The notes beneath the pieces were generated by a model that worked only from the letters and a program-made list of their open reading frames with translations, was not told the origin of the DNA and ran no database searches. DNA of 9,771 nucleotides from an uncultured Oscillospiraceae bacterium (GTDB lineage: Bacteria > Bacillota > Clostridia > Oscillospirales > Oscillospiraceae): assembly GCA_910577805.1 (NCBI GenBank), contig CAJTOE010000096.1:1-9771 (forward strand), read 5' to 3'. This document shows, one piece after another, positions 1-5,816 of this stretch. The stretch's first letter is position 1. Every line of letters begins with the position of its first letter. Position numbers and translations under genes: made by a program.

Positions 1-513
1 AAAAGAATCCATCACCCGTTCTAACGTGCTTTCTACCTGTATTTGTGCATCAGATTCGCCAACAATATTAAAACAATAAAGCACATTATCATATGCCAGA
101 TACGCCACATTAGAAAAATGATTTTCTGTACTATGTGATGTTATTTGCAATGATGTGTCATTCATATTAGCCGGATAATTTTGCCTTGCCAGTTCGGCTG
201 ACCACCCGCTGTCCAAAGGTTTTTCGTCTGCTGAATCTCCATATAGAGTAGCATCTACCATAACACGAATCTGATCGTCCCGGTAACCAGCTTGAACGCT
301 GATCCACTCCACATGGCCCGTTTTTGTCCCATACCAACTGACTTTCACATGAGAAGCGTCTCGAAATCCTATTGGCATTGCGACATAAGTAGCTTTTTCC
401 AGCCAAGAACAATCTTCCAGAGGATTTGGAATTGAAAACCCCAGAAACGTTTCACACTCTGCCCAATCGTCAAAACTGCGCTGACAATATCCAGGTATAT
501 GACAAAACAACAT
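1..513 (-). CDS. Partial secreted-protein body, uncharacterised (runs off left edge)
   Basis: This reading frame is open from 513 to the window edge (171 codons, no stop seen), so the C-terminus is missing. I do not recognise a named family. The part near the N-terminus contains SFDDWAECETFLGFSIPNPLE, of the kind 'aromatic, acidic, alanine-rich, LG-x-P-x-P-L' seen in small extracytoplasmic proteins of Clostridia; the far end (VESTLERVMDSF) faintly recalls DUF4367-like domains. The ATG at 513 is preceded by AGGAAGG four bases upstream, a usable ribosome site; another in-frame ATG lies at 531 without one. A lipoprotein signal peptide with its own promoter is encoded just upstream in the other frame (470..628), so the original gene probably began at 628 and this is its body after a one-base shift. 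Codon use is more A+T-rich than in the genes to the right. That it is coding is fairly sure; the function is unknown. Confidence 0.6.
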   Translation of the reverse strand, partial: MLFCHIPGYCQRSFDDWAECETFLGFSIPNPLEDCSWLEKATYVAMPIGFRDASHVKVSWYGTKTGHVEWISVQAGYRDDQIRVMVDATLYGDSADEKPLDSGWSAELARQNYPANMNDTSLQITSHSTENHFSNVAYLAYDNVLYCFNIVGESDAQIQVESTLERVMDSF

Positions 514-628
514 GTTTCCTTCCTGACGCATCAAGGGCTGATCCAGAAATTTCAGCCTGCTGGTTCGCTTGGCATCCAACCAGAATGATGCTGATGAAGC
601 CCAATACCATGAGCCAAACTCTTTTCAT
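470..628 (-). pseudogene. Lipoprotein signal peptide fragment, out of frame with 1..513
   Basis: An ATG at 628 follows a good ribosome site (GAGGGGTGAG, 633-642) and begins a 52-residue frame: MKR, a hydrophobic stretch of about 13 residues, then the lipobox LVGC with Cys19, then a polar linker (QANQQAEISGS). This is a textbook type II signal peptide. The frame stops at 470-472, while the neighbouring +1 frame is open from 628 past this point to the window edge and looks like the mature protein. Skipping one base between about 500 and 530 would join them. Homopolymers there (a T4 run on the coding strand, and GGAAGGAAA) are plausible slip sites. Either the gene is broken, or the sequence has a single-base error, or the downstream frame uses its own start at 513. 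Confidence 0.6.
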
Positions 629-649
629 CTAACTCACCCCTCATGTTGT

Positions 650-678
650 ATGTTATCACATTTTTACATTGTTTTCAA
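650..678 (-). promoter_or_regulatory. Sigma-A-type promoter of the lipoprotein gene
   Basis: On the minus strand TTGAAA (673-678) is separated by exactly 17 bases from TAACAT (650-655). The predicted start of transcription is near 643, immediately before the ribosome site at 633-642, giving a very short leader. This would make the lipoprotein gene independent of the polymerase operon upstream of it. Confidence 0.55.
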
Positions 679-723
679 GGCGCAGAATAGTAGCCTGTAA
701 TTCGTAAAACACATTGTCATACA

Positions 724-1149
724 TTATATCTCAGCTTTTATTGCAACAACATCTTCAATCGGAATACAATCTCCATTTTCTAAAACAAGATTTCCCGCAA
801 TTCCATCAAACTTTTTTATGACACCGGTTATAGTCACATAGGCTCCACCGGTCTTTTTTCTGTCCGGCTTGAAATAGCATATACTTACCTCCGGCCGTTC
901 CTCTTTCCGCTCTAAAATCGTACGCAAGCGCAAGTCCAATATGGCTTTTTCGTCCTCGGTCAATTCCACACGACAGTCCGTCAATCGTGCCGTCTCCTGT
1001 ATCGCCGCTCTGTGCCCGACAAGGGCAGCAAAGGGCGCAAACTGTGCGGCACGGTCCCGGACCGGCATCCGGGGGTGTATCGAAGATGTGTGATGCGGAA
1101 GGTCAATGATATCATCATAGCGGTGAGTGACTGTTAACGTCTGTTTCAT
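724..1149 (-). CDS. YolD-like protein, partner of a UvrX-type polymerase
   Basis: This 141-residue protein has the YolD-like signature: the block MPVRDRAAQFAPFAAL (residues 28-43) followed by GH, an ETARLTD helix and a C-terminal beta-rich half ending in GDCIPIEDVVAIKAEI. In Firmicutes YolD-like genes lie next to Y-family polymerase genes (yolD-uvrX, yqzH-yqjW in B. subtilis), and that is the case here. By established knowledge they go with SOS or mutagenic repair; the biochemical role is poorly defined. The start ATG overlaps the stop of the polymerase gene as ATGA (1146-1149), and GGAGG lies nine bases upstream, so translation is probably coupled. No terminator hairpin is evident in the 95 bases after its stop. 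The family call is firm. Confidence 0.9.
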   Translation of the reverse strand: MKQTLTVTHRYDDIIDLPHHTSSIHPRMPVRDRAAQFAPFAALVGHRAAIQETARLTDCRVELTEDEKAILDLRLRTILERKEERPEVSICYFKPDRKKTGGAYVTITGVIKKFDGIAGNLVLENGDCIPIEDVVAIKAEI

Positions 1150-2618
1150 GCCCGATGTCCTCCAATCTGCCGGTTGCGGTCTCTGGCTGTAGCGCCGTCC
1201 TGGAGACTGTTTGCTTTCAGGATGGCATTTTTGCCGTACTTATGCTGAATTTCAAGCATAGCTTTCTGGAGACTACGCTCACGGGCCAGCGCTTCTTTCT
1301 CGCGCCGTTTTGACTCCAAATCCGTAAACAAATCAAGCTGGTCAAAGTCCTGCGGAGCGTCTTTTTCATCGGTCGTATTGTTCGCCACAATATTCAGCCG
1401 GCGGACCAACAGCTTAGGGTCTACGATCCGGTCGTACAGCTCTACTGCGGCATTCACAATCAGCTTGCCGGAGGAGGTCAGCCGGGAAAGATTGATGCTG
1501 CCGTGGGCGTGCTTGGGCACTCTGCGCCCATAGTAATCCTCGGTCAGCTCCCCCCTGTAGCCCGCCGTATTGCTCGTTCGGTCGTAGCTTACAATCAGCA
1601 CGATTTGGTCCGTCATGAGCTGCTGGCTCAGAAGATCGAGCGCAAGCCGTTCCGCCATCTCCCGCAGGACCAGCTTGGCCTTTTCAAACGTGTAGGGATA
1701 TTGCAGGACCTGCCCGGCCCCGGAGCTGCTGGCCTGGGGCTTATAGGCTTTGACATCAGCCAGCGTGCAGGACTCATAGCCCCAGGCGTGGTCGATCAAA
1801 AGCTCCGCGTTCACGCCGAACAGACGGTACAGCATCGCCTCATTTGTCAGAGAACAGCGTGCAATATCCCCCATGGTGTGAAGTCCCCGGTGCTCCAGCT
1901 TTTGAGCGTAGCCCCGCCCGATGCGCCAGAAATCGGTCAGCGGTTTGTGGTCCCAGAGCAGGAGGCGGTAACTGCGTTCATTCAGCTTGGCGATACGCAC
2001 ACCATCCTTGTCCGGCTTGATATGCTTGGCTACAATATCCATTGCGACTTTACTCAAATAGAGGTTCGTCCCCATTCCTGCGGTGGTCGTGATGCCGGTG
2101 GTTTGAAGCACATCCAGAATAAGCTTTTTCGCCAGCTCCTGTCTGGAGAGATGGTACAAATCCAGATAGTCGGTAATATCCAGAAATATTTCGTCGATGC
2201 TGTACGGGTAGATGTCCTCCGGCGCAAAATACTTCAGGTACACGCCGTAAATCCTTGTGCTATACTCAATATAAAGCGCCATCCGGGGCGGAGCCACAAT
2301 ATAATCCAGCTCCAGCGCCGGGTTGCTTTGCAGCTCGGTATCGTCAAAGGAGGCTCCGGAGAACGCCCGGCCCGGTGCATGGAGCCGCCGCTGGGCGTTC
2401 ACCTCCCGGACGCGCTGAATCACCTCGAACAGACGTGCCCGGCCTGAGATGCCGTAGGCTTTCAGGGAGGGCGTCACCGCAAGGCAGATGGTTTTCTCGG
2501 TCCTGCTGAGGTCCGCGACCACCAGATTGGTGGTAAGGGGGTCCAAACCGCGCTCCACACACTCTATGCTGGCATAAAAGGATTTTGCGTCAATACAAAG
2601 ATATGTCCTATTTTTCAA
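1146..2618 (-). CDS. Y-family translesion DNA polymerase (UvrX/UmuC/DinB type)
   Basis: This is an error-prone polymerase that copies past damaged bases. From the TTG at 2618 it has 490 residues. Visible marks are the palm metal site in CIDAKSFYASIECVE (Asp10), the fingers block TICLAVTPSLKAYGISGRARLFEV, and the second catalytic motif SIDEIFLDIT (Asp142-Glu143). A helix-hairpin-like stretch follows (WRIGRGYAQKLEHRGLHTMGDI), then the little-finger domain. Near the C-terminus QLDLF (427-431) matches the beta-clamp binding motif. The tail GATARDRNRQIGGHRA is typical of polymerases paired with YolD. The frame can be extended to a TTG at 2672, but that codon lies on the promoter -10 box, so I reject it. 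TTG 2618 is preferred because the conserved N-terminus (LKNRTYLCIDAKSF) begins there and TGGTGG lies nine bases upstream; GTG 2639 is the alternative. It is the first gene of a two-gene operon with yolD. Base composition is less G+C-rich than in the right half, which fits acquisition by transfer. Confidence 0.93.
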   Translation of the reverse strand: MKNRTYLCIDAKSFYASIECVERGLDPLTTNLVVADLSRTEKTICLAVTPSLKAYGISGRARLFEVIQRVREVNAQRRLHAPGRAFSGASFDDTELQSNPALELDYIVAPPRMALYIEYSTRIYGVYLKYFAPEDIYPYSIDEIFLDITDYLDLYHLSRQELAKKLILDVLQTTGITTTAGMGTNLYLSKVAMDIVAKHIKPDKDGVRIAKLNERSYRLLLWDHKPLTDFWRIGRGYAQKLEHRGLHTMGDIARCSLTNEAMLYRLFGVNAELLIDHAWGYESCTLADVKAYKPQASSSGAGQVLQYPYTFEKAKLVLREMAERLALDLLSQQLMTDQIVLIVSYDRTSNTAGYRGELTEDYYGRRVPKHAHGSINLSRLTSSGKLIVNAAVELYDRIVDPKLLVRRLNIVANNTTDEKDAPQDFDQLDLFTDLESKRREKEALARERSLQKAMLEIQHKYGKNAILKANSLQDGATARDRNRQIGGHRA

Positions 2619-2660
2619 AGCAAACGACCACCATTTCACAGAGAAAATTAGAATGTATGT

Positions 2661-2690
2661 ATTATAGCACAAACGTCCGCTTTTTGTCTA
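2661..2690 (-). promoter_or_regulatory. Sigma-A-type promoter of the uvrX-yolD operon
   Basis: On the minus strand a perfect TATAAT (2661-2666) lies 18 bases downstream of TAGACA (2685-2690, five of six to TTGACA). Transcription would start near 2654, upstream of the chosen TTG start at 2618. A LexA site would be expected for an SOS gene; the only candidate is a degenerate one overlapping the start region (see rejected items). Confidence 0.65.
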
Positions 2691-2740
2691 TAGATGATTG
2701 TCACCAATTTTCGATTTACAGCCTTAGATTTCATCCTCAT

Positions 2741-2768
2741 GTGACATTCCATCCCAAACAGGTAGAGT
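2741..2768 (+). promoter_or_regulatory. Possible promoter of the ECF sigma operon
   Basis: GTGACA (2741-2746) and TAGAGT (2763-2768) are 16 bases apart, a weak sigma-A-like pair placed correctly upstream of the ribosome site AAAGGAGGAGA (2787-2797). ECF sigma genes often transcribe themselves from a non-sigma-A promoter, and the block GTGACATTCC could be the -35 region of such a site. The match is weak. Confidence 0.3.
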
Positions 2769-2802
2769 ATAGGTGAAGCCACTTTGAAAGGAGGAGACGC
2801 CT

Positions 2803-3360
2803 ATGGACGATGGGCAAATCATCACACTGTTCTTTCAGCGCTCGGAGCAGGCCATCTCCGAGATTTCCGGCAAATACGGTACGCTCTGCGCCCGGACCGC
2901 CCGGAACATCCTCGGCAGCACCCAGGACGCGGAGGAATGCGTCAACGACGCGTATCTGGCCCTTTGGAACACCATCCCGCCCCAGGAGCCAAAGCCCCTG
3001 CTGGGCTACCTGTGCCGGGTCGTGCGCAATCTGGCGCTGAAAAAGCGCCGGGACAACAAGGTACAAAAGCGCGACAGCAGCTACGACGCGGCGCTGGACG
3101 AGCTGGCGGGCTGTCTGGCCGGGCCGGAGGCCGCGGAAACCGCCCTGGAGGCCCAAGTGCTGACCGAGGCCCTGGACCGCTTCCTGGACGGCCTGAAGCC
3201 GTCGGACCGGACCCTGTTTGTCCGGCGGTACTGGTTCGGAGATTCCGTCCCGGAGCTGGCGGAGCGCTGGGGCCTCAGCCGGCACAATGTCACAGTCCGC
3301 CTGTCCCGCATTCGTCAGAAGCTGAAGCAGAACCTGCAAAAGGAGGGATTTTACCCATGA
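2803..3360 (+). CDS. ECF-type RNA polymerase sigma factor
   Basis: This 185-residue protein is a sigma-70 family factor of the extracytoplasmic function group, which has only regions 2 and 4. Region 2 covers about residues 8-85; the core-binding helix DAEECVNDAYLALWNTIPP (42-60) and the -10 recognition helix GYLCRVVRNLALKKRRD are clear. Region 4 (about 118-178) ends in a helix-turn-helix, SVPELAERWGLSRHNVTVRL, followed by SRIRQKLKQ. A near-perfect ribosome site (AAAGGAGGAGA) precedes the ATG by about six bases. Its last codons overlap the next gene as ATGA, so the two are translationally coupled, the usual layout for a sigma factor and its membrane anti-sigma factor. The signal it answers to cannot be read from the sequence. 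Confidence 0.93.
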   Translation: MDDGQIITLFFQRSEQAISEISGKYGTLCARTARNILGSTQDAEECVNDAYLALWNTIPPQEPKPLLGYLCRVVRNLALKKRRDNKVQKRDSSYDAALDELAGCLAGPEAAETALEAQVLTEALDRFLDGLKPSDRTLFVRRYWFGDSVPELAERWGLSRHNVTVRLSRIRQKLKQNLQKEGFYP

Positions 3361-4073
3361 AACGGGAATACATCGAAGCCGCTCTGGATGGTCTGGCCCT
3401 GCGGCACATCCAAGAAGCCGCCAGCGGACCGCCCCCACGAAAAAAACGCTTCCCCACGCTGTTCAGCGCGGCGGCTGTGCTGTTGCTGTTGTGCGTCGGG
3501 GTGCTGGGACCGCTTTTCACCGCCGCCCCCGCCGTCACCGCCTACGCCCAGGGCACCAATGTGGAACTCACCTCCGCCGGGGTGCTGATGCAGACCGGGA
3601 CTATTCAAAACGATGGCAGTCAGACCGGACACCCGCTGATGTTCTATCTGGCCGGTAAGGACATTGAGCAGGTCCGGTTCTCCTGCAAAAACCAAAAAAT
3701 CCGCTTCGAGGACTGGACCGAAACCAGAGACGAGTTCGGGAACGCCCAAAATTTTACGGTCCCCTACGGAGACGACCCCAGTGAATATTACTACCTGTTA
3801 ATTGACTGGATTCCGGAGGACACTGTGGAAGCCCTGCATGAGCCTGGGACCTCCATTGCAGACCTCCCCACGGAGCTGCGGGAGGACCAGATTATCCTGG
3901 AAATTCAGTTTTCCAACGGTAAGCGGGATATAAAGTCCATTTCCATCTCTCTTTTGGACGACGGCACGTTTTTCGCGGTATTTTCTGACTACGAAATCCA
4001 GCCGGAGGACGATTTTGTTTCCCGCCCGGACGCGCCCGTCATCCCCCGTGCGATTCTATATGGCCCCGGATGA
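3357..4073 (+). CDS. Single-pass membrane protein, probable anti-sigma factor
   Basis: The 238-residue product begins MKREYIEAALDGLALRHIQEAA, a short cytoplasmic amphipathic stretch, then a basic RKKRF and one strong membrane segment (about 34-58). After that comes an extracytoplasmic domain of about 175 residues rich in Asp, Glu and aromatics, for example DPSEYYYLLIDWIPEDTVEAL and TSIADLPTELREDQIILEI. I see no zinc-binding HxxxCxxC motif, so it is not a ZAS-type anti-sigma factor. The assignment rests on the ATGA overlap with the ECF sigma gene and on the topology: a cytoplasmic tail to hold the sigma factor and an outside domain to sense. The outside domain is not one I can name. It could instead be a target of the sigma factor. 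Confidence 0.75.
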   Translation: MKREYIEAALDGLALRHIQEAASGPPPRKKRFPTLFSAAAVLLLLCVGVLGPLFTAAPAVTAYAQGTNVELTSAGVLMQTGTIQNDGSQTGHPLMFYLAGKDIEQVRFSCKNQKIRFEDWTETRDEFGNAQNFTVPYGDDPSEYYYLLIDWIPEDTVEALHEPGTSIADLPTELREDQIILEIQFSNGKRDIKSISISLLDDGTFFAVFSDYEIQPEDDFVSRPDAPVIPRAILYGPG

Positions 4074-4112
4074 AACTATCTTCTCCAGGTCCGGCTTCCC
4101 CTCGCCCGCCTA

Positions 4113-4119
4113 TTCGACA
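4113..4119 (-). promoter_or_regulatory. Single Spo0A box upstream of the DivIVA-like gene
   Basis: The minus strand reads TGTCGAA here, a seven-of-seven match to the Spo0A-binding core. It lies about 33 bases upstream of the -35 box of the next gene and forms half of the small palindrome ATTCG-ACATTA-CGAAT. A single 7-mer can occur by chance about once in a window this size, so on its own this is weak. Confidence 0.3.
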
Positions 4120-4151
4120 TTACGAATCGAAATTGGTAGATTTGATTTCTA

Positions 4152-4180
4152 TTGTAATTGTGCCGGAAGTATGATAAACT
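4152..4180 (+). promoter_or_regulatory. Sigma-A-type promoter of the DivIVA-like gene
   Basis: TTGTAA (4152-4157) and TAAACT (4175-4180) are separated by exactly 17 bases, in an A+T-rich pocket between G+C-rich genes. Transcription would start near 4187, leaving a leader of about 40 bases before the ATG at 4227. Confidence 0.55.
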
Positions 4181-4226
4181 AAGAAACGAATCAGAAAGCT
4201 TTAGACGTGGAACGCGAGGTGTCCCC

Positions 4227-4865
4227 ATGGATCATCAATTTCGTACTGCCGCCTTTGGCGGCTTTAACCGCCAGGATGTGCTGGACTATCTGGCCAGCTC
4301 CGCCCTGGCGAATCAACAGCAGCTCCAGGCCGTCCAGGAGCAGCTGGACCAGAGCCGGAAGGAGCTGGAGGAATCCGCCGCCCAAAAGGACGAGATCCAA
4401 GCCCTCCAGGCCCAGGCGGAGGAGCTGCAAAGCCAGCTGGCGCAAGCCAAGGTCCGGGAGCAGGAGCTGACAAAAGCCCTGGAAGCCGCCCAGCAGCGGG
4501 TCCAGCAGCTGGACCTGCGGGTGACGCAGCTGGAGCCGGACGCGATGGCCTACGCGGCGGTCAAGGAGCGCTCCGCCGGGGTGGAGCTGGAGGCCCACCG
4601 CCGGGCACAGAACGTGCTGGACGAGGCCAAGCTCCAGGCCCGCCGGGTCCGCCAGCAGACCCACCAGTGGCTCAATCAGATGGTCCAGGAGTACAATACG
4701 CTGCGCCGCCAGCTGGACGCCGCCCTGACCAGCGCGGGCAAGCAGCTGGACCAGGTAGGTCAGACCCTGTCCAAGCAGGACGGAGCCTTTGACCAGCTCC
4801 GGGAGGCCTACGCCAAGACCGACCCGGACCGAAAGCCCGCCCCCACTCCCCTGAACGATGATTGA
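4227..4865 (+). CDS. DivIVA-like coiled-coil protein
   Basis: This 212-residue protein opens with the DivIVA-type membrane-targeting motif FRTAAFGGFNRQDVLDYL (residues 5-22). A long Gln/Glu/Ala-rich coiled coil follows (about 28-104), then a short break (EPDAMAYAAVKER) and a second helix-rich stretch (about 112-185). The charged, proline-containing tail is probably disordered. DivIVA and GpsB relatives gather at curved membrane, cell poles or septa and recruit division, wall or sporulation proteins; which partner applies here cannot be said. The frame is open further up to 4158, but the ATG at 4227 has a ribosome site (GAGGTG) five bases away and begins exactly at the conserved motif, so I chose it. 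A strong terminator follows six bases after the stop. Confidence 0.85.
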   Translation: MDHQFRTAAFGGFNRQDVLDYLASSALANQQQLQAVQEQLDQSRKELEESAAQKDEIQALQAQAEELQSQLAQAKVREQELTKALEAAQQRVQQLDLRVTQLEPDAMAYAAVKERSAGVELEAHRRAQNVLDEAKLQARRVRQQTHQWLNQMVQEYNTLRRQLDAALTSAGKQLDQVGQTLSKQDGAFDQLREAYAKTDPDRKPAPTPLNDD

Positions 4866-4870
4866 CGCAT

Positions 4871-4917
4871 AAAACGCCCCCTGTCCCGGCACACTAGCGG
4901 GAAAAGGGGGCGTTTTT
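4871..4917 (+). terminator. Strong intrinsic terminator that also holds the next gene's ribosome site
   Basis: CGCCCCCT (4875-4882) pairs with AGGGGGCG (4905-4912), and inside it CCCG (4885-4888) pairs with CGGG (4898-4901). The A4 upstream and T5 downstream complete a classical rho-independent terminator. The G5 of the 3' arm (4906-4910) is the only Shine-Dalgarno-like sequence for the transporter gene that starts at 4920. Confidence 0.9.
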
Positions 4918-4919
4918 CT

Positions 4920-5276
4920 ATGTCCAAAAAAAGCTGGCGCTATGCGCTGGCCGGAGCTTTGGCGGGGCTTGCCAACGGTTTTTTTGGCGGCGGAGGCGGG
5001 TCCGTCCTGGTCCCTCTGCTCACCCGGATGTGCGGCCTGGACCAGCGCCGGGCCTTCGCCACCTCTGTGGCGGTGATCCTGCCTCTGTGCGTCCTGTCGG
5101 CGGGCATCTACCTGTTCCGGGGCGGGCTGGACTGGGCGGCCGCACTGCCCTACCTGGCCGGAGGCCTTTTTGGGGGCTACGCCGGAGGAAAATTATTTCA
5201 AGGCGTGAACATCGGCTGGCTGAAGCGGGGCTTCGGTCTGCTGCTGCTCTACGGCGGCGTGAGGTGCTTTTTATGA
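4920..5276 (+). CDS. TSUP (TauE/SafE) family half-transporter, first subunit
   Basis: This 118-residue, four-helix membrane protein corresponds to one half of a TSUP (formerly DUF81) permease; usual members have about 240-280 residues and two such halves. The first helix carries the family's glycine cluster (NGFFGGGGGSVLVPLL, residues 19-34), followed by the conserved AFATSVAV segment. Helices lie at about 8-33, 43-65, 72-93 and 100-117. Family members move sulfite, sulfonates or other small organosulfur and carboxylate anions; the substrate here cannot be inferred. It overlaps the next gene, another half-transporter, as ATGA, so the two probably form one heteromeric transporter. Its ribosome site is inside the terminator of the gene before it, and I see no promoter of its own. 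Confidence 0.85.
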   Translation: MSKKSWRYALAGALAGLANGFFGGGGGSVLVPLLTRMCGLDQRRAFATSVAVILPLCVLSAGIYLFRGGLDWAAALPYLAGGLFGGYAGGKLFQGVNIGWLKRGFGLLLLYGGVRCFL

Positions 5277-5668
5277 CAGAATGGCTGACCGCGTTTCTGG
5301 CGGGGGCCGTCACCGGCGTGCTGTCCGGCTTCGGCGTGGGGGGCGGCACCCTGCTGCTGGTGTATATGACCGCCTTCGCCGGCCTGGACCAGCGCCTGGC
5401 TCAGGGCATCAATCTGCTTTACTTCCTGCCCGCCGGGCTGATGGCCCTCCCCTCCCACTGGAAAAACGGTTTTATGGAAAAGGCCGCGCTGCTGCCCGCC
5501 ATCGGGGCTGGACTGGCCTGCGCAGCGGCGGCGGCCTGGGCGGCTACCGGGCTGGAGGTGGAGCTTCTGCGCAAGTGCTTCGGGGGCTTTTTGATGGTCA
5601 TAGGCGCCATGGAGCTGTTTTCTTTCCCTCGACGGAATTCGACAAAACACCCTCCAAACACGGGATAA
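5273..5668 (+). CDS. TSUP (TauE/SafE) family half-transporter, second subunit
   Basis: This 131-residue protein is the partner half: TEWLTAFLAGAVTGVLSGFGVGGGTLLL has the same glycine-rich first-helix motif (GVGGGT), and GLDQRLAQGINLLYFLPAG matches the GLDQRRAFATSVAV block of the first subunit. Four membrane helices are visible, at about 4-30, 40-58, 72-93 and 98-117. GAGGTG (5261-5266) is its ribosome site and the start overlaps the preceding stop. The last codons, for a polar tail of about 14 residues, coincide with the leftmost Spo0A boxes upstream of the next gene. The pair is like a gene fusion split in two; both frames are intact, so I do not regard it as a broken full-length gene. Confidence 0.85.
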   Translation: MTEWLTAFLAGAVTGVLSGFGVGGGTLLLVYMTAFAGLDQRLAQGINLLYFLPAGLMALPSHWKNGFMEKAALLPAIGAGLACAAAAAWAATGLEVELLRKCFGGFLMVIGAMELFSFPRRNSTKHPPNTG

Positions 5669-5698
5669 AGAGCCGTCCATTTGTCGAATCCTGTCGCA
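5628..5698 (+). promoter_or_regulatory. Cluster of four Spo0A-type boxes in two opposed tandem pairs
   Basis: A perfect 10-bp inverted repeat, ATTCGACAAA (5637-5646) and TTTGTCGAAT (5680-5689), contains two exact Spo0A boxes (TGTCGAA) facing opposite ways. Each has a poorer copy exactly 10 bases further on in its own direction: CGTCGAG on the minus strand (5628-5634) and TGTCGCA on the plus strand (5692-5698). Ten-base tandem spacing is what a Spo0A dimer uses. The cluster lies 60-130 bases upstream of the promoter of a Spo0A-family gene, so autoregulation is the natural reading. Binding is inferred, not shown. Confidence 0.65.
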
Positions 5699-5757
5699 AT
5701 CTGGCGCATCCTGCGATATTTAGGGAAAAATATCTACCAAAAATACCAGTCATTTCC

Positions 5758-5786
5758 TTGCGAATCATGTCAGTTTGTGATACATT
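5758..5786 (+). promoter_or_regulatory. Sigma-A-type promoter with extended -10, upstream of the Spo0A-family gene
   Basis: TTGCGA (5758-5763), 17 bases, then TACATT (5781-5786) preceded by TGA, an extended -10. Transcription would start near 5793, with a leader of about 24 bases to the ATG at 5817. I found no convincing sigma-H promoter in this region. Confidence 0.55.
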
Positions 5787-5816
5787 GTTCGTGATTTCAA
5801 AGAAAGGGGGATGAAT

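Noticed and set aside
633..723. Terminator after yolD.
   Set aside because: Repeated ACATTGT-like words are present but no G+C stem followed by a T-run could be found on the minus strand.
1503..2447. Long open frame of 314 codons on the plus strand.
   Set aside because: It is antisense to the Y-family polymerase, whose motifs are unmistakable; the translation shows no domain.
2650..2666. Possible LexA (SOS) site overlapping the uvrX promoter: minus strand ATAC-ATAC-ATTC.
   Set aside because: Compared with the Firmicute core GAAC-N4-GTTC, only six of eight fixed bases match and the symmetry is poor. SOS control would fit the gene but the sequence does not establish it.
2619..2672. Longer polymerase start at TTG 2672.
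   Set aside because: That codon lies on the TATAAT box, upstream of the predicted transcription start, and the extra 18 residues are unlike any polymerase N-terminus.
2784..3356. Upstream extension of the membrane protein frame back to 2784.
   Set aside because: It overlaps the whole ECF sigma gene in another frame and gives an Arg/Pro/Gly-rich product; the real start is the ATG at 3357 coupled to the sigma stop.
5718..5770. Sigma-H promoter before the Spo0A-family gene (TAGGGAAAAA, then GCGAATCA).
   Set aside because: Both half-sites resemble the consensus, but they are about 27 bases apart instead of 11-13.
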